A DNA stretch of 64,000 nt from Kitasatospora phosalacinea (GTDB lineage: Bacteria > Actinomycetota > Actinomycetes > Streptomycetales > Streptomycetaceae), in assembly GCF_000717185.1 (NCBI RefSeq), contig NZ_JNYE01000020.1, positions 13,932-77,931 of the forward strand. Reading direction: 5' to 3'. This document shows, piece after piece, positions 23,206 to 32,836 of the stretch. The translations under genes and the position numbers were made by a program. Within the stretch, counting starts at the first letter, position 1, and each line of letters begins with the position of its first letter. A model generated the notes under the pieces. That model ran no database searches, had not been told where the DNA came from, and worked only from the letters and a program-made list of their open reading frames with translations.

Positions 23206-24354
23206 ATGGACCTGGAGCTGACCGAGGAGCAGGCCGCCGTACGGGAGTTGGCGGCCGCCTTCACCGACCGGGAGATCGTGCCGTTCGCCGCCGAGTGGGA
23301 CCGGGCGGAGTCGATCGACCTGGGGATCGTCCGGAAGCTGGGCGACCTGGGCTTCCTCGGCCTGACCCTGCCGGAGGAGCACGGCGGCAGCGGCGGCGAC
23401 CACCTGGCGTACTGCCTGGTGCTGGAGGAGCTGGGACGCGGCGACTCCTCGGTGCGCGGCGTGGTGTCGGTGTCGCTGGGGCTGGTCGCGAAGTCGGTGA
23501 ACGCGTTCGGCACCGAGGAGCAGAAGCGCGCCTGGCTGCCGCGGCTGTGCTCGGGCGAGGCGCTGGGCTGCTTCGCGCTGACCGAGCCCGGCACCGGTTC
23601 GGACGCCGCCAACCTGACCACCCGGGCCGAGCGCGACGGCGACGACTGGCTGCTCTCCGGCGCGAAGATGTTCATCACCAACGGGACGTGGGCGGACGTC
23701 GCCCTGGTCTTCGCCCGCACCGGCGGGCCCGGGCACCGCGGCGTCACCGCGTTCCTGGTGCCCACCGACGCGCCCGGCTTCGAACGGCGGCTGGTGCACG
23801 GCAAGTTGGGCCTGCGCGGGCAGGCCACCGCCGAGCTGTCCTTCGACCGGGTCCGCGTCCCGGACGGCGCGCGCCTGGGCGAGGTCGGCGAGGGCTTCAA
23901 GGTCGCGATGGCGGCCCTCGCCAAGGGGCGGATGTCGGTCGCGGCGGGCTGCGTCGGCATCGCGCAGGCCTCGCTGGACGCGGCGGTGCGCTACGCCGGG
24001 GAGCGCGAGCAGTTCGGGAAGCCCATCGCCGCCCACCAGTTGGTGCAGGAGCTGCTGGCCGACACCGCCGTCGACGTGGACGCGGCCCGGCTGCTGACCT
24101 GGCGGGTCGCCGACCTGATCGACCGCGGCCTGCCGTTCGCCACCGAGTCCTCGGTGGCCAAGCTGTACGCCTCCGAGGCGGCGGTGCGCTGCGCCAACAA
24201 CGCGCTGCAGGTGTTCGGCGGGTACGGCTTCATCGACGAGTACCCGGTCGGCAAGTACCTGCGCGACGCCCGGGTGATGACCCTGTACGAGGGCACCAGC
24301 CAGATCCACAAACTGCTCATCGGCCGCTCGCTCACCGGCGTCAACGCCTTCTGA
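23206..24354 (+). CDS. Acyl-CoA dehydrogenase
   Basis: 382 residues of the standard ACAD fold: N-terminal helices, FAD/acyl-binding CFALTEPGTGSDAA and FITNGTWAD, then REQFGKPIAAHQLVQ, and the catalytic Glu in MTLYEGTSQIHK near the end. Oxidises an acyl-CoA to the 2-enoyl-CoA. First gene of a three-gene operon with thiolase and SDR. Unlike most ACAD genes here no strong ribosome binding site is seen before the ATG (only GGGG at 23192). Confidence 0.93.
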   Translation: MDLELTEEQAAVRELAAAFTDREIVPFAAEWDRAESIDLGIVRKLGDLGFLGLTLPEEHGGSGGDHLAYCLVLEELGRGDSSVRGVVSVSLGLVAKSVNAFGTEEQKRAWLPRLCSGEALGCFALTEPGTGSDAANLTTRAERDGDDWLLSGAKMFITNGTWADVALVFARTGGPGHRGVTAFLVPTDAPGFERRLVHGKLGLRGQATAELSFDRVRVPDGARLGEVGEGFKVAMAALAKGRMSVAAGCVGIAQASLDAAVRYAGEREQFGKPIAAHQLVQELLADTAVDVDAARLLTWRVADLIDRGLPFATESSVAKLYASEAAVRCANNALQVFGGYGFIDEYPVGKYLRDARVMTLYEGTSQIHKLLIGRSLTGVNAF

Positions 24355-24405
24355 CCCACCCCTCCCCCTTCACGACAAGCCCTTCACGACAAGGAGCCCG
24401 ACGAA

Positions 24406-25593
24406 GTGCTTCCGGTCTTCATCGCCGCCGCCCGCCGCACCCCGATCGGGCGGCTGCGCGGCGCACTGTCCGCCGTCCGGCCCGACGACCTGTCGGCGGC
24501 CGTGCTGCGCGGGCTGCTCTCCGACGTGCCCGCGCTGGACCCGGCGCGGATCGACGACGTGTACTGGGGCGCCGCCAACCAGGCGGGCGAGGACAACCGC
24601 AACCTGGCCCGGATGGCCGTGCTGCTCGCCGGGCTGCCCGACAGCGTGCCGGGCGCGACCGTCAACCGGCTGTGCGCCTCCGGCATGGAGGCCGTCACCA
24701 CCGCCGCCCGCGCGATCGGCTCCGGCGAGGCCGACGTCGTCGTCGCGGGCGGCTGCGAGTCGATGAGCCGCGCCCCGTTCGTGCTGCCCCGCCCGGACGA
24801 GGCGCTGCCGCACCGCATCGAGACCTTCGACACCCGGCTCGGCTGGCGCCTGACCAACCCGCGGATGCGCGAACTGCACGGCGTGCTGTCGATGGGCGAG
24901 ACGGCCGAGGAGGTCGCCGCCCGCTACGGCATCGACCGCGAGGCGCAGGACGCGTTCGCCCTGCGCAGCCACCGACTGGCCGCCGCCGCACGGGAGTCGG
25001 GGCACTTCGACGCCGAACTGCTGCCCGTCGCCCGCCCGGACGGGACGGCGGTGGAGCACGACGAGTCGATCCGCCCCGACACCACCGCCGAGAAGCTCGC
25101 CGCGCTCAAACCCGTCTTCCGCCCCGGCGGCACCGTCACCGCGGGCAACGCCTCGCCGATGAACGACGGCGCGGCCGCGCTGCTGCTGGTCAGCGAACGA
25201 GCGCTGGCCGAGCTGGAGTTGGAGCCGCTGGGCCGGTACGTGGCGGGCGCCTCGGCGGGCGTGCACCCCGACGTGATGGGCATCGGGCCCGTCCCGGCGA
25301 CCCGGCGGGTGCTGGAGCGCTCCGGCTGGAAGCTCGCCGACCTGGAGACCGCCGAGTTCAACGAGGCCTTCGCCGCCCAAGCCCTCGCCTCCACCCGCCG
25401 GTTGGGCATCGACCCGGAGCTGGTCAACCCCTCCGGCGGGGCGATCGCCCTGGGCCACCCGCTGGGCTGCTCCGGCGCCCGGATCCTCACCACCCTGCTG
25501 CACCGGATGCGCCGCACCGGCGCCCGGCGCGGCCTGGCCACCATGTGCGTGGGCGTCGGCCAGGGCTCGGCCGTCCTGGTCGAGCGAGACTGA
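24406..25593 (+). CDS. Thiolase (acetyl-CoA acyltransferase)
   Basis: 395 residues. Nucleophilic Cys90 in [12 protein letters not shown], the His in [16 protein letters not shown] and the second Cys in [15 protein letters not shown] identify a degradative/biosynthetic thiolase, with closest style to 3-oxoadipyl-CoA/acetyl-CoA C-acyltransferases. GTG start with AAGGAG upstream, 51 bases after the dehydrogenase. Confidence 0.93.
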   Translation: MLPVFIAAARRTPIGRLRGALSAVRPDDLSAAVLRGLLSDVPALDPARIDDVYWGAANQAGEDNRNLARMAVLLAGLPDSVPGATVNRLCASGMEAVTTAARAIGSGEADVVVAGGCESMSRAPFVLPRPDEALPHRIETFDTRLGWRLTNPRMRELHGVLSMGETAEEVAARYGIDREAQDAFALRSHRLAAAARESGHFDAELLPVARPDGTAVEHDESIRPDTTAEKLAALKPVFRPGGTVTAGNASPMNDGAAALLLVSERALAELELEPLGRYVAGASAGVHPDVMGIGPVPATRRVLERSGWKLADLETAEFNEAFAAQALASTRRLGIDPELVNPSGGAIALGHPLGCSGARILTTLLHRMRRTGARRGLATMCVGVGQGSAVLVERD

Positions 25594-25645
25594 AATCCCC
25601 TCCCCCTCAATGAAGATGACGGATCGTCAGGAACGGAGTACGACG

Positions 25646-26404
25646 GTGGGCAGGTTCGACGGCAAGGTGGCAGTGGTGACCGGAGCCGCGCAGGGCATCG
25701 GTGCGGCGACGGCGCGGCTGCTGGCCGCGGAGGGCGCGGCGGTCGCCGTGGTCGACCTCACGGCGGAGCGGGCGAAGGACACCGTCGAGGAGATCCTCGC
25801 GGCGGGCGGCACCGCCCGCGGGTACGGGTGCGACGTCGCCGACTACGAGGCGGTGGAGGCCGTGTTCGCCACCGTGGCCGAGGAGTTGGGCGGCGTGCAC
25901 GTCCTGGTCAACAACGCCGGGATCACCCGCGACAACCTGTTCTTCAAGATGCCCAAGCAGGACTGGGACACCGTCCTCGCGGTCAACCTGACCAGCGCCT
26001 ACAACTGCGCGCACGTCGCGCAGAAGTACTTCGTGGCGCAGAAGTACGGCAAGATCGTCTCGCTCAGCTCGCGCTCCGCCCTGGGCAACCGCGGGCAGGC
26101 CAACTACGCGGCGGCGAAAGCCGGGATCCAGGGCCTCACCGCGACCCTGGCCATCGAGCTCGGCCCCTTCAACGTCAACGTGAACGCCGTCGCCCCCGGC
26201 TACATCGCGACCTCGATGACCGCCGCGACCGCCGAACGCGTCGGCGCGACCCCCGAGGAGCACCAGGCCGAGGTCGCCGGCCGCACCCCGCTGCGCCGGG
26301 TCGGCCGCCCCGAGGAGGTCGCCGCCGTGGTGGCGTTCCTGGCCAGCGAGGACGCCTCGTACGTCAGCGGCCAGACGCTGTACGTCAACGGCGGCGCGCG
26401 GTAG
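25646..26404 (+). CDS. Short-chain dehydrogenase/reductase, FabG-like
   Basis: 252 residues from GTG 25646 (CGGAG seven bases upstream); an ATG at 25610 would add 12 residues but lacks a ribosome binding site. Has the cofactor loop VTGAAQGIGAATA, NNAGIT, and catalytic Ser/Tyr/Lys in SLSSRSALGNRGQANYAAAKAG. Typical of 3-oxoacyl-ACP or 3-hydroxyacyl-CoA reductases. Together with the ACAD and thiolase it gives three of four beta-oxidation-type steps; an enoyl-CoA hydratase is not in the operon. Confidence 0.9.
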   Translation: MGRFDGKVAVVTGAAQGIGAATARLLAAEGAAVAVVDLTAERAKDTVEEILAAGGTARGYGCDVADYEAVEAVFATVAEELGGVHVLVNNAGITRDNLFFKMPKQDWDTVLAVNLTSAYNCAHVAQKYFVAQKYGKIVSLSSRSALGNRGQANYAAAKAGIQGLTATLAIELGPFNVNVNAVAPGYIATSMTAATAERVGATPEEHQAEVAGRTPLRRVGRPEEVAAVVAFLASEDASYVSGQTLYVNGGAR

Positions 26405-26476
26405 CCGCGTCGGCGGCGCCGGACGGACCGGTGGGGGCCGCTCCCGCGCACCCCTGAGGGACGGACGGGGTGGCGG

Positions 26477-27349
26477 TCAGCGCCAGGGCCAGCGGCGGGC
26501 CGGCTTCGGCTGCGGCGCGGACTGCGGCGCGGACTGCGGCGCGGTCGGCAGGTCCGGCCGGACGGGCGGGGACGGCGGCGCGGGCTGCGGCGGCGGGAAC
26601 GGGGCCGGGGCGGCCGGCGGGCGTTCGTGCTCCGGCTGGAGGACGACCGGGTAGTCGAGTCCGGTGGCGATGTGGGTCAGCGCGGTGGCCCGCCAGCCCG
26701 TCCAGTCGCTCTCGCGGTCGTAGGTCTCGTGCTCGGCCCAGTCCTCGGCGCGCAGTTGGACCGCGGTCATCCCGGCCGCCTTGGCACCGCTGAGCTCCCG
26801 GCTGTCGCCGTCGCCGACGTAGAGGCAGCGCTCGGGGGTGACGCCCAGGCGCCGCATCACCTCGGCGTACAGGGCCGGGTCGGGCTTGCGGCGGCCCTCG
26901 CGGCAGGAGAACACCGCGGTGTCGACCCAGCGGGCGGCGGGCACCAGCGCCCAGTGGTCGGCGAGTTCGGTGGAGCAGTCGCTGAGCACCCCGATCCGGA
27001 CGTCCCGGCGGCGGATCGTCTCCAGCACCCGCAGCGCGTCCGGCCGCAGTGCGAACAGTTCGTGCTGGGCGGCGCGGCGGGCCTCGCACGCCCGCCACAG
27101 CGCGACCTGCTCCGGGTCCGTCACCCCGCAGCGCGCCGCGAGCGCGGTGACGGTCTCCCGCAGGTCGCCGAGCCCGCCGACGGCCCGCTCCGGCCAGGAC
27201 TCGTCCCAGGCCCGCCGCCAGCGCTGCGCGTCGATCCCCAGCGGGGCGGCGCTGCGCGCGGCGTGCTCGTCGCGCACCCGGGACGGGACGGCGGGGGTCA
27301 GGGTGCCGAAGAAGTCGAACACCACGGCGTGGAAGGGCGAGAACGGCAT
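26477..27349 (-). CDS. HAD-superfamily hydrolase with a Pro-rich tail
   Basis: 290 residues. HAD motif I FDFFGTLTP, motif II VLSDCST, motif III Lys in CREGRRKPDP and motif IV YVGDGDSREL are all present, as in phosphoglycolate phosphatase-like enzymes. Motif I has FFGT, with the second Asp replaced, which suits a haloacid dehalogenase/phosphatase variant (DxxGT with D at first position kept). The last 60 residues are Pro/Gln-rich repeats (APQSAPQSAPQP) and probably disordered. Starts ATG 27349. Confidence 0.87.
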   Translation of the reverse strand: MPFSPFHAVVFDFFGTLTPAVPSRVRDEHAARSAAPLGIDAQRWRRAWDESWPERAVGGLGDLRETVTALAARCGVTDPEQVALWRACEARRAAQHELFALRPDALRVLETIRRRDVRIGVLSDCSTELADHWALVPAARWVDTAVFSCREGRRKPDPALYAEVMRRLGVTPERCLYVGDGDSRELSGAKAAGMTAVQLRAEDWAEHETYDRESDWTGWRATALTHIATGLDYPVVLQPEHERPPAAPAPFPPPQPAPPSPPVRPDLPTAPQSAPQSAPQPKPARRWPWR

Positions 27350-27401
27350 GCGGGGAAGCGTACTCCCCGCGCGGGCTAACTTCCTTCGGGTCAGCGGGAG
27401 T

Positions 27402-27800
27402 TCACGCGCGGTGCAGTCGCACGGCCGTGGGCGACTGGGTCGCGGGCGGCTGGGTCACGGGCGGCTGGGTCACGGGCGCCTCGGCCGCGGTGCGGCGGCG
27501 GCCGCGACCGGCGAGGCGGCACCCCGTGCAGTCCGGGTGGCCGTGGCGGGCGGCGCGGTCGCGGGTGCGCCAGTGCCGCAGGTGCGGCGGGCGCGGGCCG
27601 CCGGGCTTGCCCCAGCCCGCGAGGTGCAGGGCCCAGGTGGCGAGCGCGGCGGCGGGTGCCAGGGCAGCTCCGGCCCACAGGACGGCGGGGGAGGCGAGGA
27701 CCAGTCCCATCCCGGCGGTGGTGAAGGCGAGGATGCCGAGGGCGGAACCGGTCCATCCGGCGACGGTGTGCCCCATGTCGTGGTCGCCGTGTGCGTTCAT
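27402..27800 (-). CDS. HGxxPAAW-like small membrane protein
   Basis: 132 residues. The N-terminus HGDHDMGHTVAGWTGSAL followed by two hydrophobic helices (ALGILAFTTAGMGLVLA; VLWAGAALAPAAALATWALHLAG) fits the actinobacterial HGxxPAAW family, with VAGW in place of PAAW. The C-terminal part is longer than usual: HGHPDCTGCRLAGRGR and three VTQPP-type repeats. Function unknown. Confidence 0.7.
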   Translation of the reverse strand: MNAHGDHDMGHTVAGWTGSALGILAFTTAGMGLVLASPAVLWAGAALAPAAALATWALHLAGWGKPGGPRPPHLRHWRTRDRAARHGHPDCTGCRLAGRGRRRTAAEAPVTQPPVTQPPATQSPTAVRLHRA

Positions 27801-27884
27801 GTGTCCTCGTTTGGTGTGATGGGCGGGTGCGGAGACAGGTCGGCCCGGGGTGGGCGCACCCCAGCGGATCGTTTATCTCACGAG

Positions 27885-27897
27885 CTAAGTAACTTAG
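27885..27897. promoter_or_regulatory. MarR-type operator
   Basis: CTAAGTAACTTAG is a perfect six-base inverted repeat around one A, placed 18 bases before the MarR gene start in an AT-rich patch. The same half-site TGCTAAG recurs at 27899-27905. Position suggests autoregulation. Confidence 0.7.
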
Positions 27898-27915
27898 ATG
27901 CTAAGGAGTTCCCGA

Positions 27916-28392
27916 GTGGAGGGCAAGCCCCGCCCCCAGGCGACGCCTGAACAGGCCCTGCAGGCCATGGACCGCATGATCGCCCTGGCCCAGTTCGGCC
28001 AGCACGACATTGCCGCCAGGCTCGGGCTCAACGTCACCGACCTGACCTGCCTGGGGTTCGTGATCGAAGCCACCGCGTCCGGCGAGCCACTGGCCGCGGG
28101 CGACCTCGCCGAACGCGCCCAGCTCACCACCGGCGCCGTCACCGGCGTCCTCAACCGGCTGGAGCGGGCGGGGTACGCCCGCCGCGAGCCCGACCCGACC
28201 GACCGCCGCCGGGTGCACGTCCTGATCTCCGAGGACGCCCAGGAACGCGTCCTCCGGGTGTACGGCCCCTTCTACGCCCGCCTGGCCGAGCTGTTCGCCG
28301 ACTACTCCCCCGCCGAAGTCGCCGTCCTCGCCGACTGGTTCACCCGCGCCCGGGCCGCCATGGCGGACTCCCTCGCCGAGATCCGCGAGTGA
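27916..28392 (+). CDS. MarR family transcriptional regulator
   Basis: 158 residues. GTG 27916 preceded by AAGGAG at 27903-27908; an in-frame ATG at 27898 overlaps the operator end and is less likely. Winged helix visible in PLAAGDLAERAQLTTGAVTGVLNRLERAGYARREPDPTDRRRVHV, a typical MarR recognition helix and wing. No exporter gene is adjacent. The GNAT gene follows at once and may be in the same transcript. Confidence 0.9.
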   Translation: MEGKPRPQATPEQALQAMDRMIALAQFGQHDIAARLGLNVTDLTCLGFVIEATASGEPLAAGDLAERAQLTTGAVTGVLNRLERAGYARREPDPTDRRRVHVLISEDAQERVLRVYGPFYARLAELFADYSPAEVAVLADWFTRARAAMADSLAEIRE

Positions 28393-28478
28393 CCCGCGCA
28401 CCGGCCGCTCCCCCGCCGTTACCCCCTGCCCCTGCCCCCGCACCCGCACCCGCACCCGCACCGATGGAGGAGGCAGCC

Positions 28479-29006
28479 GTGCCCGGCCGCACCCGGATCC
28501 GCCTGGTCGAACCCGCCGACGCCGCCCCGCTGGCCGCCCACCGGGCCCGGGACGTCGAGCTCTTCCGGCGCTGGGAACCGGCCCAGCCGCCCGCCCTCCT
28601 CACCGCGGAGGGCCAGGCCGAGCGGATCGACCGGCTGCTGGCCGGGCACCGGGCCGGCACGGTCTGGCCGGGCGTGGTGCTCGCCGACGGCGAGGTGATC
28701 GGGCAGGTCACCGTCGGCGGCGTCCTGCCGCAGCCGCACCTGCGCCGCGGCTCCCTCGGGTACTGGATCACCGGCACCGCCCAGAACCGGGGCCACGCCG
28801 GGCGCGCCGTCGGGCTCGCGCTCCGGGTGATGGCCGAGGAGCTCGGGCTGCACCGCGCCGAGGCGTCCACCAACCTGGAGAACCTGCCGTCCCAACGGGT
28901 GCTGCGCCGCAACGGGTTCAGCCCGTACGGCGTCGCGCACTCCGCGATCCTGCTCGACGGCAGGTGGCAGGACTCGCTGCTGTGGGAACGGATCCTCGGC
29001 GACTGA
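28479..29006 (+). CDS. GNAT acetyltransferase, RimJ/RimL type
   Basis: 175 residues from GTG 28479, preceded by GGAGGAGG at 28467-28474; an ATG at 28464 contains that site and is unlikely. Pattern: IRLVEPADAAPLAAHRARDVELFRRWEP, LGYWITGTAQNRGHAGRAVGLAL (acetyl-CoA loop) and EASTNLENLPSQRVLRRNGF. RimJ/RimL-type enzymes acetylate N-terminal amino groups of ribosomal proteins or small amines. A run of CACCCG repeats (28438-28462) lies upstream in the gap. Confidence 0.88.
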   Translation: MPGRTRIRLVEPADAAPLAAHRARDVELFRRWEPAQPPALLTAEGQAERIDRLLAGHRAGTVWPGVVLADGEVIGQVTVGGVLPQPHLRRGSLGYWITGTAQNRGHAGRAVGLALRVMAEELGLHRAEASTNLENLPSQRVLRRNGFSPYGVAHSAILLDGRWQDSLLWERILGD

Positions 29007-29069
29007 CCCGCGTACCGCCCCCCAGCGGCCCCGTCCGTCGGCCGCGGCCCCCGTCCGCGGCCCCGTCCG

Positions 29070-31319
29070 TCAGCCGCGGGCCTCGGCGAGCTGGCGCAGG
29101 TAGCGTTCCGCGGCGCGGAGCTTGCGGTTGTCCGGGCCGGGGAGGTGTGCGCGGAGCTCGATGATCTCGGGGGCGATCCGGATCGCCTCGGCCGGGTCCT
29201 TGACGGCGCGCCAGCAGGCCTCGGCGTTGGTGACGGCGCGCTGCGTCTCGGGGTGTTCGGGCCCGTCGCTCTGCAGCAGGGCCGCGGCGACCTGGCGGTA
29301 GAGCTCGGCCGCGACGGAGGGGCGGCCGCCGACCCGGCAGACGTGCGCCCGGACCTGACGGACCTGCAGCACCACGGTGGCCCGGGAGCCGTACGCGCCG
29401 ACGGCCTTCTCCTCCAGTGCGAGGGCGAGCGCCGAGGCGGTCTCGTGGTCGCCCGCCTCCGCGCTGCGGACGATGTCGCCGATCGCCTCCAGGTACTCGC
29501 CGGGCGGCGCCTGCGTGCCGTCCGCGGCGGGCGGCGTGGCGGCGGGCCCCTTGCCGAGCTGGACGGTCCCGGTGGACGCGGGGTCCGCGGCGGGGGCGTC
29601 CGGGCCGGGCAGCGGGGTGGTCGCGGCGAGCGGGTCGTGGCGGGGCACCGGTTCGGGCTCGGGGGCGCGCTCGACGATCGGGATGGTGACCGGCCGGTCG
29701 ATCGGGAGGGTCGCGGCCAGGGTGTCGCCCGGCCCGGGCCCGGCGGGCGCCGCGCCCTTGGCGAACGTCACGGCGGACGCGGACGCGGACGCGGGCGCTG
29801 GTGCGGACGCTGGTGCGGACGCTGGTGCTGGTGCGAGCACGGGCAGCGGCTCGGTCGCGGTCTCCGCGGCACCGTCGACAGCCGCACCGGCGGCACCCTT
29901 GCCCAGCTCGACCCGCGGCGCGCCCCGCCCCGGCTTGTCGAGCGCCACCAGCGGAACGGCCGGGGGCACCGGAGCGGCGGCGGTCGGCGTGAGCGGGGCG
30001 GTGAGCGGGACGGTGGAGCGCGCGTCCGCGGGAACCATCGGCTCGCCCTTGACCAGCGAGACGATCATCTTGCGGCGCGCCGGGGTCGCCGGAACGCCCG
30101 CCTTGCGCAGCGAGACCATGCCGCGCGGCGTCCAGCCGGGCGAGAGCCGGGGCCGTACGGGTTCGGGCGCGGGGGCGAGGCCGGTGGCACCGGGGGCGGT
30201 ACCGGGGGCGGCACCGACCGCGAGCCCGGGTGCGGCCCCGGCGGCGGGGCGGGTCGCGGTGTCGGGGCGGGCCGGGGTGGCGGCCGCGGGTTCGCCGGTG
30301 CCGATCTGCCGCGCGGTGTTGCGGAAGTAGGGCCGGTCGGCGGGGTGGGAGGTGATCACCACGGTTTCGGCCCGCAGCACCGAGTTGACCTGCTGGCGGA
30401 CGAGTTCGGGGGTGAGGAACTGGTCGGCGCCGGGGCGGCCGCGGTGCAGGGTCTCGATCAGGCCGCGGGTGAAGGTGCCGAGCTGGTCGGGGTCGTGGTT
30501 GACGACGGCCCAGAGCGGGACGCCGTCGGAGAGCTGCTGCCCGGCGGTGGCCGCGAGGGCGGGCCAGACGACCTGGTCGGCGCTCAGGTCGCCGATCACC
30601 AGGGTGTCCAACTCGGTTCCGCGGTGCCGGAGTTCGGTGGCGATGGCGGACCAGGGCAGGCTCTCGGAGCTCTTGTTCTCGCGCAGCGAGAGGTAGAGCT
30701 GTTCGCCGCGCCGGTCGGTGATCAGGTGACCGCCGAGGTGGATGAGCAGCGGGCCGGGGTGGCGGGCGGCGGCGCGCAGGTGGGCGAGGACGGTCTGCGG
30801 GTCGTTGGCGCCGGGCAGGTGGACGGCGTCGACCTGGTCCGCGGAGAGCAGGACCTGCGGGGCGACACCGGCCAGGGCGGCGGAGAGCACCGAGGCGTGC
30901 CCGGTGCCGCCGCGGCCCCAGCGGCGTCCGCCGCCGTAGCCGCCCTCGATGACCAGGATGCGTCCGCGCAGGCCGTCACCGATCCCGTGGGCGGGGGGCG
31001 GGGCGTCGGCGACGTGGGCGGGCACGGGCGCGGTGGGCGCGGCGGGGGTGATCGGGAAGGAGCCGGTCCATCCGGTGCCGCCGGGCGGGACCGCGGGCGG
31101 CGGCGGGAGGACGGTGCCACCCGCCGGGGTGGCGCCCGCCGGGGTGACGCCGAGCACGGATTCCGGGATGACCAGGTTGATGGAGGTCGCGAACGGGTCC
31201 GCACCGGGCGGGACTTCGAGCGTCTGTTCCAGGGCGGGCGCGTTCGGGGGGAGCTTGAGCGTCTCCTCCGGGTCGGCCCCCGCCGGCCCGTCCCCGGTCG
31301 TCGATGCCACGTCAGCCAC
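29070..31319 (-). CDS. Caspase-fold protein lacking the catalytic dyad, with C-terminal helical repeats
   Basis: 749 residues from GTG 31319 (GTG 31310 also possible). A Pro-rich lead is followed by a caspase-like domain at about 118-330: strand ILVIEGGYGG, then LLIHLGGHLITDRRGEQLYLSL, where His198 sits like the catalytic His of the SGHG motif, and LDTLVIGDLSADQVVW, where the expected Cys of the CHSG motif reads Asp244-Leu-Ser-Ala. It is thus predicted to be proteolytically inactive. A long Ala/Pro-rich linker (about 350-640) leads to a C-terminal helical, TPR-like region (VRSAEAGDHETASALALALEEKAV; AELYRQVAAALLQ). No signal peptide or membrane helix. A shorter caspase-fold protein heads the pilus locus at 56.8-57.6 kb. 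Confidence 0.72.
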   Translation of the reverse strand: MADVASTTGDGPAGADPEETLKLPPNAPALEQTLEVPPGADPFATSINLVIPESVLGVTPAGATPAGGTVLPPPPAVPPGGTGWTGSFPITPAAPTAPVPAHVADAPPPAHGIGDGLRGRILVIEGGYGGGRRWGRGGTGHASVLSAALAGVAPQVLLSADQVDAVHLPGANDPQTVLAHLRAAARHPGPLLIHLGGHLITDRRGEQLYLSLRENKSSESLPWSAIATELRHRGTELDTLVIGDLSADQVVWPALAATAGQQLSDGVPLWAVVNHDPDQLGTFTRGLIETLHRGRPGADQFLTPELVRQQVNSVLRAETVVITSHPADRPYFRNTARQIGTGEPAAATPARPDTATRPAAGAAPGLAVGAAPGTAPGATGLAPAPEPVRPRLSPGWTPRGMVSLRKAGVPATPARRKMIVSLVKGEPMVPADARSTVPLTAPLTPTAAAPVPPAVPLVALDKPGRGAPRVELGKGAAGAAVDGAAETATEPLPVLAPAPASAPASAPAPASASASAVTFAKGAAPAGPGPGDTLAATLPIDRPVTIPIVERAPEPEPVPRHDPLAATTPLPGPDAPAADPASTGTVQLGKGPAATPPAADGTQAPPGEYLEAIGDIVRSAEAGDHETASALALALEEKAVGAYGSRATVVLQVRQVRAHVCRVGGRPSVAAELYRQVAAALLQSDGPEHPETQRAVTNAEACWRAVKDPAEAIRIAPEIIELRAHLPGPDNRKLRAAERYLRQLAEARG

Positions 31320-31603
31320 CGTTCGGTCACCGCCCCCGTCCGTCGCCCGCGCGACGCCGTGCCTGTACGCCGTGGTGTCCCGCACCAGGCTCCGATCCCG
31401 GCCACGATACGTGGTCCGCGGCCGGCCGGGCCAGGCCGGGTCCCGCGAGGATCGGCACCCGGCCGGGGCCGCGAACCGGCCGGTTCCCGAACGGTTCGAC
31501 GGGGGGCGGACGTTGACCCCGACCGCCCCCGAGCGGTCCCCGACCGGCCCTGAGCGGTCCGTTCGGCAGTCCCCGGGCGTCCCGCCGGACGCCGGACGGG
31601 ATG

Positions 31604-32836
31604 TCAGCCCCGGCGTCCGGCAACCGGCTCGGGCCGGACCCGGTGGCCGGACCCGGCCACCACGGCGGCGGCCAGGAGGGCGACGGCGCCCCCGAGCACC
31701 ATCACGGTGGCGGGCGAGGAGCGGTCCACCACGAGGCCGCCGGTCAGGGCGCCGATCGACAGGGTCGCCTGGAAGGAGGAGGTGAACAGCACGCCCGCCG
31801 CCTCGGGGGCGTGCGGGGCCGCGGCCAGGAACCAGTTCAGGGCGCACACCGACACGGCGCCGTACGCCACCCCCCACAGCGTCAGCAGGACGGCGGCGCC
31901 CGGGGTGCCGGTGCCGAGCAGCGGCATCAGCAGGGTCGCGGCGGCGATCAGCACGACGGCGGTGCCGAAGACCGGCCGCAGGGCGCCCGCCGCGCGGCCC
32001 CCGGCGAGCGCGTTGCCGAGCAGCCCGGCGGCGCCGTACCCCAGCAGGAGGCCGATGACCGGGCCGGGCCCGGCGTGCGCAGTGGTCTCCAGGAACGGGG
32101 TGACGTAGGTGTAGCTGCCGAAGTGGGCCAGCACGATCAGGAAGGTCACGGCAAGGCCGCTGCGGATGCCCCGCCCCGTGAGCAGGCCGCGCAGCACACC
32201 GAGGTCGGTGACGGTCAGCGGGGGCAGCGGCGGGAGCGACAGCAGCAGGGCGACCAGGGTCAGCAGGGTCAGCGCGGCCGCCACCAGGAAGGCGGCCCGC
32301 CAGCCCGCGAGCGAGCCGAGGAACACGCCCGCCGGTACGCCGAGGACCGAGCCGAGCGGGACGGCGGTGAAGAACACGGTGGTGGCGCGGCCCTGCCGGT
32401 GCGCCGGGACGAGCCGGGCGGCGAGCCCCGAACCGACCGACCAGAACGCCCCGACGACCAGGCCGAGCAGGACCCGCGCGACCAGCACGGCCCAGTAGGC
32501 GGGGGCGAGGGCGTTGAGGAGGTCCGCCAGGGTCAGGAGCAGCAGCAGGGCGCCCAGCACGGTCCGCCGGTCGGCGCGCCTGGTCGCGACCGTCACCAGC
32601 GGTGCGGCGACGGCGGCGACGAGGCCCGGGAGCGTCATCATCAGACCGGCGGTGCCGTCGGAGATCCGGAAGGTGGCGCCGATCGGGGTGAGCAGGCCGA
32701 TCGGCAGGATCTCGGTGGTGACGAGGGAGAACACGCCCGTGGTGACGGCCAGCACGGCGGGCCAACCTCCTTGCCCTGTCCACCGGTTGAGGTGGTCGTG
32801 GGGGTCGGCGGGTGGACGGCGGGTGGTGGTGGCCAT
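31604..32836 (-). CDS. MFS exporter, Cmx/CmrA (chloramphenicol efflux)-like
   Basis: 410 residues from ATG 32836 with about 12 hydrophobic segments. FSLVTTEILPIGLLTPIG in the first helix and the MFS loop motif RADRRTVLG (helix 2-3) are hallmarks of the DHA1 drug-export branch with Cmx/CmrA and AraJ-like sugar exporters. It probably exports a hydrophobic drug or small metabolite by proton antiport. No local regulator is adjacent; a gene remnant follows upstream. Confidence 0.85.
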   Translation of the reverse strand: MATTTRRPPADPHDHLNRWTGQGGWPAVLAVTTGVFSLVTTEILPIGLLTPIGATFRISDGTAGLMMTLPGLVAAVAAPLVTVATRRADRRTVLGALLLLLTLADLLNALAPAYWAVLVARVLLGLVVGAFWSVGSGLAARLVPAHRQGRATTVFFTAVPLGSVLGVPAGVFLGSLAGWRAAFLVAAALTLLTLVALLLSLPPLPPLTVTDLGVLRGLLTGRGIRSGLAVTFLIVLAHFGSYTYVTPFLETTAHAGPGPVIGLLLGYGAAGLLGNALAGGRAAGALRPVFGTAVVLIAAATLLMPLLGTGTPGAAVLLTLWGVAYGAVSVCALNWFLAAAPHAPEAAGVLFTSSFQATLSIGALTGGLVVDRSSPATVMVLGGAVALLAAAVVAGSGHRVRPEPVAGRRG

